A stretch of 13,515 bases of DNA from the NCBI GenBank assembly GCA_029240815.1, contig JARDZO010000145.1, forward strand, positions 1-13,515, written 5' to 3'. Both the position numbers and the translations under genes were made by a program. Below the pieces are notes generated by a model. It was given only the letters and a program-made list of their open reading frames with translations, had not been told where the DNA came from and searched no databases. Every line of letters starts with the position of its first letter. Position 1 is the stretch's first letter. Shown here piece after piece: positions 1 to 8,080 of this stretch. Origin of the DNA: Brevibacillus sp. (lineage in GTDB: Bacteria; Bacillota; Bacilli; Brevibacillales; Brevibacillaceae).

Positions 1-761
1 AGCGCAGTCGGCGCATCAACCCGCTCCCCGATGCCATAAGTCAAGTTGAGCTTGGGATTGGAACGTTTGCCCTCCAGCTTCAGCCGGGAGAAAACCTCAC
101 GAATCTGATGAATCTGCGATTCCCCGCTCACCTCGACCAAATAGACCCAATAGCCTTCAACCGGTTGCGGCGGCATGATGTAATCGCTAATCACCTCGGA
201 TACCGCCGATTCGTACTCGGAAAAATCAATTGGATTCCCCAGGTTATCCTCCGCCTTTGCCACCACCACCAGATTGGGCGCAAAGCGGATATCCGCCTTC
301 CAGGTCGCTTCCAGCACATCGTCGCTCAAGGCATCAAGCCCCAGCCACTTCTCCACCACCGCCTGCAATAAGAGCGGTTTCATATTTCGCTTCGCTTCCA
401 GTTCTTTGAACATTTTCCCATAAATTTTGATCAATTCTTCCGGGACCACGGGCTTCAGGATATAGCCGGACACACCTAGTTCCATCGCAGCTTTGGCATA
501 ATGAAATTCTCCGTAGGCAGAGATGAGCGCGACTTTCACGTGAGGCCAGCGCTCCCTGATTCGTTCCAGTGTTTCGATGCCGTTTAAACTAGGCATGGAG
601 ATATCCAAACAGACGATGTCGGAGGGCTCTTGGGCAAGCAAGTCAAGCGCCTCCATGCCGTTTGCCGCGAATCGAATCTGCAGCGTTTTGTCATGTGCCA
701 GAAAAATACTTTGCAAATTCAACAGTTCTAACGGTTCGTCGTCAACGATCAACACTCTCAT
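1..761 (-). CDS. Two-component response regulator, YesN/AraC type (3' end outside window)
   Basis: This is the cytoplasmic output partner of the adjacent histidine kinase; 253 residues are visible. The first ~120 residues are a receiver domain with the acidic pair D7-D8, phospho-acceptor D53 (in CLDISMP), S81 and K103 (in ILKPV). After it comes a region ending in a LTYGIGE segment, which resembles the degenerate GGDEF-like middle domain of YesN-type regulators. An AraC-type DNA-binding domain is therefore expected beyond the window edge, but it is not seen. The ATG at 761 overlaps the kinase stop codon (ATGA, 758-761), so the two genes are translationally coupled. From its place in the transporter operon I infer that it controls the uptake genes or a related regulon. 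The receiver call is firm; the output domain is an inference. Confidence 0.88.
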   Translation of the reverse strand, partial: MRVLIVDDEPLELLNLQSIFLAHDKTLQIRFAANGMEALDLLAQEPSDIVCLDISMPSLNGIETLERIRERWPHVKVALISAYGEFHYAKAAMELGVSGYILKPVVPEELIKIYGKMFKELEAKRNMKPLLLQAVVEKWLGLDALSDDVLEATWKADIRFAPNLVVVAKAEDNLGNPIDFSEYESAVSEVISDYIMPPQPVEGYWVYLVEVSGESQIHQIREVFSRLKLEGKRSNPKLNLTYGIGERVDAPTA

Positions 762-1546
762 GCTTCCACCTCCCTGTAGCAGATTCTGATTTGGCTGAGT
801 GTACCGTTTTGCAGTCGTCGTATCACAACCCCACTGTTATGCCCGAATAGGTGAAGCAAACGGGAATGCACATTGCGTATGCCGATGCGCAGCATCTCCT
901 GTGATTCCTGCTGCGACTCCTTCCATTTTTCAAAATGATCAATCACTTCTTCACTCACGCCTGCTCCATCGTCGGTTACCTCGATCAGCAGGGTATTTTG
1001 CGAGTAGCCCACCCACACTTTGATTTCCCCGCCCTTTACGGATGGCTCGATGCCATGGACACAGGCGTTTTCCACCAAGGGCTGGATCGTCAACAGCGGA
1101 ATCAGCTTGGTCAGCGCCTCATCCGAAGCGTAGAAGCTCCACCGCAGGCGATTGCCGAACCGAAGCTTCTGAATCGTCAGGTAGTTCTTGACATACTCCA
1201 GCTCTTCCTGCAGCGTGACAAGCGGCTCCCCTTCTTTCAAGTGGTAGCGCATCAGCGAGGCAATCGCATAAGTCGCCTGTTCCGCCTCCTTTTTCATATC
1301 AAGGCGGATCAGCGTAGAAATGACATTCAAGGTATTGAACAGAAAGTGTGGCCTGATTTGTGAGGAGAGATGCAAAAACTTGGACTCATTCAACAGGACT
1401 TCCAATTCCGCCCGCTTTTTCTCTACCTCCAAATAATCGATCTCTTTTTCCGTAATCAAGATGACAACGACCGCTGTCAGCCCAATCACTCCGCCGACAA
1501 TGCCCAGCACGATAAAAAACGTAAACAGATTTAACGATAGCAGCAT
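758..1546 (-). CDS. Short LytS/YesM-family sensor histidine kinase
   Basis: This membrane histidine kinase of 262 residues phosphorylates the response regulator encoded next to it. One hydrophobic segment spans about residues 8-31. A short coiled linker follows, then the His_kinase domain with the phospho-acceptor H67 in RPHFLFNTLN. The ATPase domain shows the N box PLVENACVHG (N160), the G1 box DDGAG (192-196) and the G2 region GIRNVHSRL (222-230). Relatives usually carry a large extracellular sensor or several membrane helices, and here there is almost nothing outside the membrane. The start ATG at 1546 is supported by GGAGGAA immediately upstream (about 1549-1555). It lies 47 bases after dppC with no terminator between, so co-transcription with the permeases is likely. 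Sensing through the transporter, as in BceS-type systems, is only a hypothesis. Confidence 0.9.
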   Translation of the reverse strand: MLLSLNLFTFFIVLGIVGGVIGLTAVVVILITEKEIDYLEVEKKRAELEVLLNESKFLHLSSQIRPHFLFNTLNVISTLIRLDMKKEAEQATYAIASLMRYHLKEGEPLVTLQEELEYVKNYLTIQKLRFGNRLRWSFYASDEALTKLIPLLTIQPLVENACVHGIEPSVKGGEIKVWVGYSQNTLLIEVTDDGAGVSEEVIDHFEKWKESQQESQEMLRIGIRNVHSRLLHLFGHNSGVVIRRLQNGTLSQIRICYREVEA

Positions 1547-1593
1547 GATTCCTCCACAAGGTTAAGCACTTTGCTCCATTATAGAAGAAGACG

Positions 1594-2484
1594 CTATTTC
1601 TTGCGTTGTTTCGGGTCCAAATAATCCTGCAAGCAGTCGCCAAACACGTTAAAGGAAATCACTGTGATCATGATGGCAAAACCGGATGCCAGCGCAGCAT
1701 TCGCCGAAATCAGCATATACTCGCGCCCTTCGGACAGCATGTAGCCCCAGTCAGCTGTTGGCGGTTGGACGCCGAGGCCAAGGAAGCTGAGCGCTGCAAG
1801 GTCGAGGATCGCATAAGCCAAATCCATCGTCGAGTTTACAAGAATGGCTGAGTAGCAGTTGGGCAAAATGTGCCGGAAAATGATGCGCGTATGGGAGAGT
1901 CCCAGCGTACGGGCCGCTTCCACATAGGACTGCGACTTTTCCACCAGCGTGACAGATCGGACGATCCGCGAAATCATGGGCACATAGACGATACCGAGCG
2001 AGATAATCGCATTTTCAAAGCCTCGTCCGAAAGTCGCCACGATAATAAACGCTAAGAGAAGCGACGGAAACGCGAGTAAAATATCCCAGACGCGGTTGAT
2101 GATATTATCGATCCGTCCACCGAAGTATCCGGAAATCAGGCCAAGTGGCACACCGATGAGCAGGGAGATCAAGACGACGAAAACGCCGCCCAAAAGCGTG
2201 GTTTGCGCCCCATACAGGACGCGGCTGAACAAATCGCGGCCCTGCTTATCCGTCCCGAACCAATGATCTGCCGAGGCTGGCTGCATGGATTTGGCTAAAT
2301 CCTGCGCATCCGGGTCGTACGGTGCGAGAAACGGCGCAAACAACGCGATGAAGATGATGACAAGAATCATGATTCCCGAGGCCACAGCCATTTTATTGCG
2401 GAAGAACGGCGAGGCCAGCAAGCTTTTTTTCTTTCTCTGAGCCGGTGCGATGCTTCCCGGCGCAGTTTGAAGGGGAGCGCTCAT
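1594..2484 (-). CDS. dppC: Peptide ABC transporter permease, DppC/OppC type
   Basis: This is one of the two inner-membrane subunits that form the translocation channel of a dipeptide/oligopeptide/nickel-class ABC importer. The protein has 296 residues, the usual length. The N-terminal OppC_N region includes the first helix (about 33-53) followed by the family signature APYDPDAQD. A WFGTDKQGRDLFSRVLYG segment lies at 75-92. The ABC permease domain carries the EAA loop YVEAARTLGLSHTRIIFRHILPN (188-209), which contacts the ATPase. The C-terminus ALSFLGLGVQPPTADWGYML is typical of DppC/OppC. The ATG at 2484 has AGGAG at 2492-2496, seven bases upstream. The gene sits 69 bases after dppB and must pair with it. 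The substrate (peptide, nickel or other) cannot be read from the sequence, so the symbol names the family only. Confidence 0.93.
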   Translation of the reverse strand: MSAPLQTAPGSIAPAQRKKKSLLASPFFRNKMAVASGIMILVIIFIALFAPFLAPYDPDAQDLAKSMQPASADHWFGTDKQGRDLFSRVLYGAQTTLLGGVFVVLISLLIGVPLGLISGYFGGRIDNIINRVWDILLAFPSLLLAFIIVATFGRGFENAIISLGIVYVPMISRIVRSVTLVEKSQSYVEAARTLGLSHTRIIFRHILPNCYSAILVNSTMDLAYAILDLAALSFLGLGVQPPTADWGYMLSEGREYMLISANAALASGFAIMITVISFNVFGDCLQDYLDPKQRKK

Positions 2485-2553
2485 CCTCTTTCTCCTCTCG
2501 TAAGTTGAGTTTTTCGCTAGACACTTTGCGAGCGATATAATTGCGTCAGAGGT

Positions 2554-3492
2554 TTATTGATAGCGAATGCGCGGATCGATCACGGCATACATGACGTCGA
2601 CGAGCAAGTTTAAAAGCAGAAAGACAACCACCATGAACAGGGTCGTTCCTTGCACGACAGGATAATCGCTGGTCTGTACGCCATTGATGATCAAACTGCC
2701 CAAGCCGCCGAGGCCGAAGGTGTACTCTACCAGCACGGTCCCAACCATCAGGAATCCCACTTGCAAGCCAGTAACCGTCAACAGCGGAATCAAGGCGTTG
2801 CGCAAGCCATGCTTCAAAATGATGATGTGGCGGGGCAAACCTTTAGCGATCGCGGTTTGCATGTAATTGGTGTTCAAAACATCGATCATGCCTGTCCGCG
2901 TTATGCGCGAGCTGAGTGCGATCATGTTGACCGCAAGCGCAAACGACGGCAGCAGCAAATGCACCAGATTGTCCACAAATCCGGTTCCCGCACCAAAGGC
3001 CGGGAGCCAATTGAGCTTGAAGGAAAAGAGCAGAACCATTAAGACCCCTGTGAAAAAGACCGGAGATGATACGCCCGCAAGCGCAACGAGAGAGGACGTA
3101 TAATCCACCCAGGTTTGCTTTTTCAATGCCGACAGAATCCCGAGCGGAATGGCGAAAACCAGCGTCATGACGGTACTCATGACCACCAGCTGCAGCGTCA
3201 GCGGCAAGCGTTCCTTGATCATGCCGGATACCGATTGCTTCATTTTGAAGCTTTCTCCCAAATCGCCGGTTACCGCACCTTTTAACCAGTACCCGTACTG
3301 GTTCCAAATTGGCTCGTTGAGATGGTACTTTTCCCGGATGTTCTCCAGTACCTCTGGCGTCGTCTGGTGACCGCCAACCATGATGAGAACCGGATCGCCA
3401 GGCGCCAGCCGCGAGATGCCGAAGATCAGCACCGACACAAAAAATATGATCGGGATAAGTAGGAGCAAACGCCTTACCACATAGTTGAACAC
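2554..3492 (-). CDS. dppB: Peptide ABC transporter permease, DppB/OppB type
   Basis: This is the partner channel subunit to the DppC-type permease. I place the start at GTG 3492, giving 312 residues, instead of the longer reading frame to 3588. An AAGGTGGTG ribosome binding site lies nine bases upstream (about 3502-3510), and FNYVVRRLL at the N-terminus matches where DppB proteins normally begin. The longer frame would also run through a terminator-like hairpin. Visible features are helix 1 (about 8-25) with ISRLAPGDP after it, a KYHLNEPIWNQYGYWL segment (55-70), multiple hydrophobic helices and the EAA loop YMQTAIAKGLPRHIIILKHGLRNALIP (210-236). The C-terminal end DVMYAVIDPRIRYQ is characteristic. 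The gene follows the binding protein in the same direction, so the three form a core importer. Confidence 0.92.
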   Translation of the reverse strand: MFNYVVRRLLLLIPIIFFVSVLIFGISRLAPGDPVLIMVGGHQTTPEVLENIREKYHLNEPIWNQYGYWLKGAVTGDLGESFKMKQSVSGMIKERLPLTLQLVVMSTVMTLVFAIPLGILSALKKQTWVDYTSSLVALAGVSSPVFFTGVLMVLLFSFKLNWLPAFGAGTGFVDNLVHLLLPSFALAVNMIALSSRITRTGMIDVLNTNYMQTAIAKGLPRHIIILKHGLRNALIPLLTVTGLQVGFLMVGTVLVEYTFGLGGLGSLIINGVQTSDYPVVQGTTLFMVVVFLLLNLLVDVMYAVIDPRIRYQ

Positions 3493-3500
3493 GTCCGTGC

Positions 3501-3510
3501 ACACCACCTT
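3501..3510 (-). promoter_or_regulatory. Ribosome binding site that fixes the dppB start
   Basis: On the minus strand this reads AAGGTGGTGT, close to the consensus AAGGAGGTG, and stands nine bases before GTG 3492. It supports the shorter dppB start over upstream in-frame alternatives. Confidence 0.65.
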
Positions 3511-3566
3511 CATCAGGTTTTTATAAAAGTTTCCCTGACTTTTTGAACATCCTCTTTTACTGAAAA

Positions 3567-3586
3567 GGGCAGGGAAGTCCCTGCCC
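3567..3586 (-). terminator. Intercistronic hairpin between binding protein and permease genes
   Basis: GGGCAGGGA and TCCCTGCCC form a 9-bp GC-rich inverted repeat with a two-base centre (in practice an 8-bp stem with a 4-base loop). On the minus strand it is followed directly by TTTT. It begins 11 bases after the stop codon of the upstream binding-protein gene and lies before dppB. Such structures usually act as leaky terminators or 3'-end stabilisers, giving more binding protein than permease. The T-tract is short, so read-through into dppB is expected. Confidence 0.62.
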
Positions 3587-3597
3587 ACATTTATTCC

Positions 3598-5250
3598 TTA
3601 TTGCGTCAGTTTAACGTCCTTCATGAAGCCTGCCCAGAAGTAGAGCGGGTCGATATCATACCCTTCCACGTTCTTGCTCATCGCCAGGAAGTTCTTTTGG
3701 TGGCTGACCACGATCCATGGGGCATCGTTTGCGACCAGCTTTTCCGCTTGGATCATCAGCTCGGTTCGCTTCGCCGGATCAGTCAGACGATTTTGCTCCT
3801 CGAGCAGCTTATCCACTTCTGGATTTTTGTAGTTGGCAAAGTTGGACCCACCATCAGCCGTGTTGGCAGAAAGGAAGAGCGGCACCAAGTTTCCTGCTGG
3901 ATCCGGGAAGTCGGAGCTCCAGTTTTGCACCACGATATCGTAATCACGAGCGCCGCCCCATGCCCGGGTATTCAGCTCTTCACCTGTTACTTTTTCAATT
4001 TCCAGATTGATGCCGAGCGGTTTGACCGCTGCTTGCAGGGCCAAGGCAATATTCATCCGCAGGCTGTCGCTGTCGGTGAGGATTTTCGCATTGAATCCGT
4101 TCGGTGCGCTTGATTCAGACAAAAGCTGCTTTGCCTTGCCGGCATCAAATGCATAGTCTGGAATCTCATTGTAGGCTGTTTCCCACTTCTCTTTTTCAAA
4201 CGTCCAGAGCGCCGGAGGAATCGGCACAGTTTTGCCGGGGATCCCTGCGGATTTGACCAGCTCGTTTACAATTTTTTGACGGTCCAGCGCATGGCTGATC
4301 GCTTGGCGCACCTTCACGTCTGTGAACGGCTTACGCTGTGTGTTGAAGGCGATGAAATCGCTCAGGAAGCTGTCGGAACGGCTGACTTTGACGTTGTCCA
4401 TCTTCTCGACCACGTCTTGCAGATCGAGCGGCAGGTTCAGTGCCATATTGATTTGGCCAGTCTTCAAGCCGGTGATGCGGGTCATTCCCTCCGGAACGAC
4501 CTTGTAGACGATCTTGTCCAGATACGGACCACCTTCTTTGTTCCAGTAGTTCGCATTCTTTTCCAACACCAGCTCGGAGCCGGTCTGCCAGCTAACATAC
4601 TTGAATGGACCGGTACCCATCGTACCGCCATCCGGCTTGCCGAAATTGGTTTTATGCGCTTCAAAGTATTTTTTGCTGATCACATGGCCTGCTGATGTGG
4701 CCATCGAGTATTGCCAATTCGCGTCCGGCTCTTTCAGCGTCACTTTTACCGACCAGTCACCCGCTTTTTCGATCTTGTCAACGTTTGCGAACATCCAGCC
4801 GACATACGATGCTGTTTTCGGATCGCGCGTCCGCTCCAGCGAGAAGATCACGTCATCCACCGTCATCGGCGTGCCATCGGAGAACGTCACTCCCTGGCGA
4901 ATTTGATAGATATACGTTTTCTGATCAGGATTCTCCACTTTTTCGGCAAGATTGGGGACAACGCTCTTCCCCTTTTCGAATCGCATGAGCGGCTCGGTAA
5001 TCTGGTTTACAACCGGTCCCGTGGAAAAATCGTAGGAAAATGCCGGGTCTAGGGAGACAATCTCATGTTCCAGAGCAAATGTAACGGTTCCGCCCGCCTG
5101 CGCTTTTGCCTCGCCGCCTGAATTCGACTCAGATCCTGTCTTGCTCTCTCCTCCGCTCGTCGCAGAAGGAGAGCCTGAACAGCCTCCTGCCAATACGGAC
5201 AGTGAGACACCGATCGAAAGCAGCGCTTTTGTAAGCCTTTTCTTTTTCAA
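3598..5250 (-). CDS. ABC transporter substrate-binding lipoprotein, family 5 (first of two paralogues)
   Basis: This extracellular solute-binding protein (SBP_bac_5) is anchored to the membrane by lipid and delivers peptide-like ligands to the DppB/DppC permease. It has 550 residues. The signal sequence is MKKKRLTKALLSIGVSLSVL followed by AGGC, giving lipidated C24, then a Ser/Gly-rich linker to about residue 52. Family signatures include the LDPAFSYDFSTGPVV and GPFKYVSWQTGSELVLEKN segments. The start is TTG 5250, eight bases after AGGGGG; a closer AAGGA would be too near. It is clearly paralogous to the protein at 6392-8044: same length, long identical stretches such as YNWNKEGGPYLDK-like blocks and AALQAAVKPLGI-like blocks, and by eye well over half identical. 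It lies next to the permease genes and has its own CodY-like promoter. Ligand unknown. Confidence 0.92.
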   Translation of the reverse strand: MKKKRLTKALLSIGVSLSVLAGGCSGSPSATSGGESKTGSESNSGGEAKAQAGGTVTFALEHEIVSLDPAFSYDFSTGPVVNQITEPLMRFEKGKSVVPNLAEKVENPDQKTYIYQIRQGVTFSDGTPMTVDDVIFSLERTRDPKTASYVGWMFANVDKIEKAGDWSVKVTLKEPDANWQYSMATSAGHVISKKYFEAHKTNFGKPDGGTMGTGPFKYVSWQTGSELVLEKNANYWNKEGGPYLDKIVYKVVPEGMTRITGLKTGQINMALNLPLDLQDVVEKMDNVKVSRSDSFLSDFIAFNTQRKPFTDVKVRQAISHALDRQKIVNELVKSAGIPGKTVPIPPALWTFEKEKWETAYNEIPDYAFDAGKAKQLLSESSAPNGFNAKILTDSDSLRMNIALALQAAVKPLGINLEIEKVTGEELNTRAWGGARDYDIVVQNWSSDFPDPAGNLVPLFLSANTADGGSNFANYKNPEVDKLLEEQNRLTDPAKRTELMIQAEKLVANDAPWIVVSHQKNFLAMSKNVEGYDIDPLYFWAGFMKDVKLTQ

Positions 5251-5291
5251 ATTCCTTACCCCCTGTTAGCAATAACGTTCTTAATGCACAA

Positions 5292-5315
5292 ATTATATAT
5301 AATATTCAGACTAAT
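5292..5315 (-). promoter_or_regulatory. Promoter with CodY-like operator for the downstream binding-protein gene
   Basis: The minus strand has TATAAT at 5292-5297, about 42 bases before the start codon. A CodY-box-like palindrome AATATTCAGACTAAT lies at 5301-5315, with four mismatches to AATTTTCWGAAAATT. The spacing between the two (9 bases start to start) is identical to that in front of the other two minus-strand units. No good -35 box is visible. The operator call leans on the comparison with the other sites, since four mismatches alone would be weak. Confidence 0.45.
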
Positions 5316-5350
5316 TAGCGTTGGAATTCTATCAACTTATCTTTAAAATT

Positions 5351-6238
5351 TTATCTTTTTTTCGAAATGACGGAATATTTCACATTGCCCTTATCCATTA
5401 TTCGGTATAGCGGTGCATCTTCCAAATTCGCGGCGTACGGCATCATTGGTTTAAACAGGCGTAGATGCCTCAGCAGGTGATCCTTGTACATCGTGCCATG
5501 CTCACGGCTCCGGCGGACAAGGCCCAGATCAAGCGGAACGGTGACGAAGCTGTCTTCCTTACCGGCTTCCCACAGGAAATTGGCCTCGGGATCGACCACG
5601 GTGGAATGACCGTAATTGGTAGAGCTGCCATAGATGCCGCATGCGTTTATTGAGAGATAGTAAGCTTGATTTTCCACCGCACGGGCTGCGATCACATGCT
5701 TATACATGCGATAGAGCGGCTCAGGGTCCATCGCGGGTCGGATGATCACCTCTGCCCCCATCAGCGCCAGATTGCGGGAGATTTCCGGAAAGCTGAGATC
5801 GTAGCAGTTGGACACGCCGATGATCGTATCCTTTTCGGGAATGGGAAAGACGACGTATTCGTGGCCTGGCGTCGAGGTCTCCTCTGGATACCACGGACAA
5901 ATCTTGCGGTAGACGGCGATGATTTCCCCTTGGGGATTGATCACGGGAATCGAATTGTACCATTCGCCATCGCCCAGCTTCTCATCGGTTTCCGACATGC
6001 TGCCAGGCACCAGGTAAATCCCATGCTTTTTGGCGATCGTGCAAAGCCTCTCGGCCGTTGGCCCGGGAATCGGTTCCATGACGTGGTAGCCGATCCCTCC
6101 TTCGACCCCGATCACGAGCTCCGGTTTATGAAAGCTTTTCATCAACGCGTTCACATAACACTCGAGCCGTTCGAGATTGGTGTCGGTATCGCCGGTAACA
6201 GCCATTTGGACGACTCCTACATGCAAAATATCCTTCAT
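5351..6238 (-). CDS. Nitrilase-superfamily amidase (aliphatic-amidase-like carbon-nitrogen hydrolase)
   Basis: This soluble enzyme of 295 residues is predicted to hydrolyse a C-N amide bond, releasing ammonia or an amine. The catalytic triad of the CN-hydrolase family is visible: E46 in LVIGVEGGIG, K112 in VYRKICPW, and nucleophile C145 in GVSNCYDLSFPE. The YRKICPW segment and the region after the cysteine (GAEVIIRP, AARAVENQAYYLSINACG, YGHSTVVDP) recall aliphatic amidase AmiE and formamidase AmiF more than nitrilases or carbamoylases. There is no signal peptide, so it acts in the cytoplasm. The ATG at 6238 has GAGGAG at 6250-6255. It lies between two binding-protein paralogues, which suggests its substrate is what the transporter imports. 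Exact substrate unknown; an N-carbamoyl or other amide is possible. Confidence 0.88.
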   Translation of the reverse strand: MKDILHVGVVQMAVTGDTDTNLERLECYVNALMKSFHKPELVIGVEGGIGYHVMEPIPGPTAERLCTIAKKHGIYLVPGSMSETDEKLGDGEWYNSIPVINPQGEIIAVYRKICPWYPEETSTPGHEYVVFPIPEKDTIIGVSNCYDLSFPEISRNLALMGAEVIIRPAMDPEPLYRMYKHVIAARAVENQAYYLSINACGIYGSSTNYGHSTVVDPEANFLWEAGKEDSFVTVPLDLGLVRRSREHGTMYKDHLLRHLRLFKPMMPYAANLEDAPLYRIMDKGNVKYSVISKKR

Positions 6239-6291
6239 TCGCTACACACTCCTCTTTTGCGTAAATTGTCCGATGCCCTACAAGCATCACC

Positions 6292-6315
6292 ATTATGCAT
6301 AATTTTCAGAAATCA
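6292..6315 (-). promoter_or_regulatory. Promoter with CodY-like operator for the amidase gene
   Basis: The minus strand has CATAAT at 6292-6297 as a -10 box, about 54 bases before the ATG. A CodY-box-like sequence AATTTTCAGAAATCA lies at 6301-6315, with three mismatches to AATTTTCWGAAAATT and one half-site perfect. The 60 bases from 6301 align without gaps to the 60 bases from 8090 (about 43 identities), including a shared TTCAAGATT(C/A)TTGCATG block at the distal end. Binding of CodY there would block the polymerase. Confidence 0.5.
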
Positions 6316-6391
6316 AGAGTGGATGATCTTAGCTTCTCTTGTTCAAGATTCTTGCATGGACAAGGTGCGATTGCGATACGGGCTAGAGTCT

Positions 6392-8044
6392 CTATTGATT
6401 CAACTGCATGTCTTTCAGGAAGGAATCCCAGTACCACAGCGGGGTGATCGTATATCCTTGGATTCCTTTTGTCGCCGCCATGATCTGCTTGGGATGGTTG
6501 AGCATGATCCACGGTGTGTCGGAAGCGATGATTTTTTCAGCTTGGATTAACAAATCAGCTCGTTTTTCATCGTCATTCAGACGCGACTGACTATCGAGGA
6601 GCTTATCCACTTGGGGATTTTTGTAGTTGCCAAAATTGGAGCCGCCATCGCCGGTATACTTAGAGTGAAAGAGCGGTAGCAGGTTCGAGGCGGGATCGGG
6701 GAAGTCAGCTCCCCAGTTGTTCATCATGATTTCATAATTCCGTTCCCCGCTGAAGCAGCGTGTACTCAACTCTTCGCCAGTGACTTTCTCAATTTCCAGA
6801 TGGATGCCAAGTGGCTTGACCGCAGCCTGCAGCGCGAGTGCCCCATTCATGCGGATCGTATCGCCATCCGTGAGAATTTTGGCAGAAAACCCGTTCGGAA
6901 CGCTTGATTCGGCCATCAGCTGTTTTGCTTTATCCAGATTGTAGGCGTAGTCGGGCAGCTCTTTGTATGCCGCTTCCCACTTGTCTTTCGCATACGTCCA
7001 TATCGCCGGCGCCACGGGAACCGCTTTTCCCTGCGTGCCCGTATCTTTGACAATCTGGTCTTTGATCTTCTGCTTATCCAGCGCATAGTTGATGGCCTGG
7101 CGCACTTTCACATCATCCAGCGGTTTGACCTGTGTATTGAACGCGATGTAATCGTTCATGAAGCTGTCCACTTTGGTGACCTGCACGTTGTCCATCCCAT
7201 CAACGACTGGCACCAAATCTAGCGGCAGGTTGATCGCCATGTTGATTTGGCCCGTTTTGAGCCCGGTGACACGCGTCGTCCCCTCCGGAATCACCTTTAA
7301 CACCACTTTGTCCAGATATGGGCCGCCCTCCTTATTCCAGTAATCCGGATTTTTCTCCAGCACGATTTCCGATCCCGTCTGCCAGCTGGCGAATTTGAAT
7401 GGCCCTGTGCCCATCAAACCGCCCTCAGGCTTACCGAAATTATCTTTATGCGCTTCAAAGTATTTCTTGCTGATGACGTGGCAAGCTGTCGTCGCACCCG
7501 CGAATTTCCATTGGGCATCCGGCTGCGTTAAAGTAACTTTGACCGTCCATTCGTCCGTTTTCTCAATCTTGTCCACGTTCTCGTACAGCCAGGCCACATA
7601 AGAAGCGGTTTTGGGATCGCGGATGCGCTCCATGGAAAAAATCACATCATCTGCGGTCATCGGTGTTCCATCCTGAAATTTTACATCCGTGCGTATATGG
7701 TAGAAGTAGGTAAGCGGATCAGGGTTCTCCCATTTTTCCGCAAGATTCGGGATCAGCTTCGAGTCCTTGTCAAACTTGAGCAATCCCTCGGTGATTTGAT
7801 TCACAACCGGCATCGTGGAGAAATCATAAGCAAACGCGGGGTCGACGGCAACGATGTCCGAATCGAGCGCATAGGTGAGTGTCCCTCCTGCTTTCGTTGT
7901 CCCGCCGGTAGAATTCCCTGTGCTGACTGCATTCTGTCCAGTTGAACCCGCAGGTGGCGACGCAGCACCGGAGCAGCCTCCCACCAGCAAGACGGCAGCC
8001 ATGACCCATGCGGAAACGATTTTTCCAGCTTTTTGTCTGTTCAT
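6392..8044 (-). CDS. ABC transporter substrate-binding lipoprotein, family 5 (second paralogue)
   Basis: This is an extracellular SBP_bac_5 lipoprotein of 550 residues, the promoter-proximal gene of the minus-strand cluster. The start is ATG 8044 with the purine-rich GAGGGGGGA just upstream; an in-frame TTG at 8059 lies within that site and is rejected. The signal peptide ends in VGGC, giving lipidated C24, and a Gly/Ser/Thr linker runs to about residue 50. Core signatures parallel the other copy: VDPAFAYDFST, DGTPMTADDVIFSMER, GTGPFKFASWQTGSEIVLEK and GGSNFGNYKNPQVDKLL. Differences concentrate in the linker and in ligand-side stretches (for example CFSGERNYEIMMNNW against AWGGARDYDIVVQNW). 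This suggests the paralogues feed related but distinct ligands to one permease. The gene is separated from the permeases by the amidase and the other paralogue, consistent with a local duplication. Confidence 0.92.
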   Translation of the reverse strand: MNRQKAGKIVSAWVMAAVLLVGGCSGAASPPAGSTGQNAVSTGNSTGGTTKAGGTLTYALDSDIVAVDPAFAYDFSTMPVVNQITEGLLKFDKDSKLIPNLAEKWENPDPLTYFYHIRTDVKFQDGTPMTADDVIFSMERIRDPKTASYVAWLYENVDKIEKTDEWTVKVTLTQPDAQWKFAGATTACHVISKKYFEAHKDNFGKPEGGLMGTGPFKFASWQTGSEIVLEKNPDYWNKEGGPYLDKVVLKVIPEGTTRVTGLKTGQINMAINLPLDLVPVVDGMDNVQVTKVDSFMNDYIAFNTQVKPLDDVKVRQAINYALDKQKIKDQIVKDTGTQGKAVPVAPAIWTYAKDKWEAAYKELPDYAYNLDKAKQLMAESSVPNGFSAKILTDGDTIRMNGALALQAAVKPLGIHLEIEKVTGEELSTRCFSGERNYEIMMNNWGADFPDPASNLLPLFHSKYTGDGGSNFGNYKNPQVDKLLDSQSRLNDDEKRADLLIQAEKIIASDTPWIMLNHPKQIMAATKGIQGYTITPLWYWDSFLKDMQLNQ

Positions 8045-8080
8045 TTTATCCCCCCTCAACGACTCCTGATCAATATTCTT

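Noticed and set aside
3493..3588. Longer dppB start at 3588
   Set aside because: It would add 32 residues with no family resemblance, run through a terminator-like hairpin, and ignore the AAGGTGGTG site before GTG 3492.
6330..6391. CTTG/CAAG repeats after the 8044-6392 gene as a terminator
   Set aside because: The pairing arms are only four to five bases and no T-run follows. The sequence is better explained as part of the shared promoter block.
5666..6550. Plus-strand open frame of 294 codons
   Set aside because: It lies opposite the amidase gene, whose catalytic motifs are unambiguous, and extends across a promoter into the next gene.
8045..8059. TTG start at 8059 for the binding protein
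   Set aside because: That codon lies at the ribosome binding site of ATG 8044, and the signal peptide is complete from 8044.
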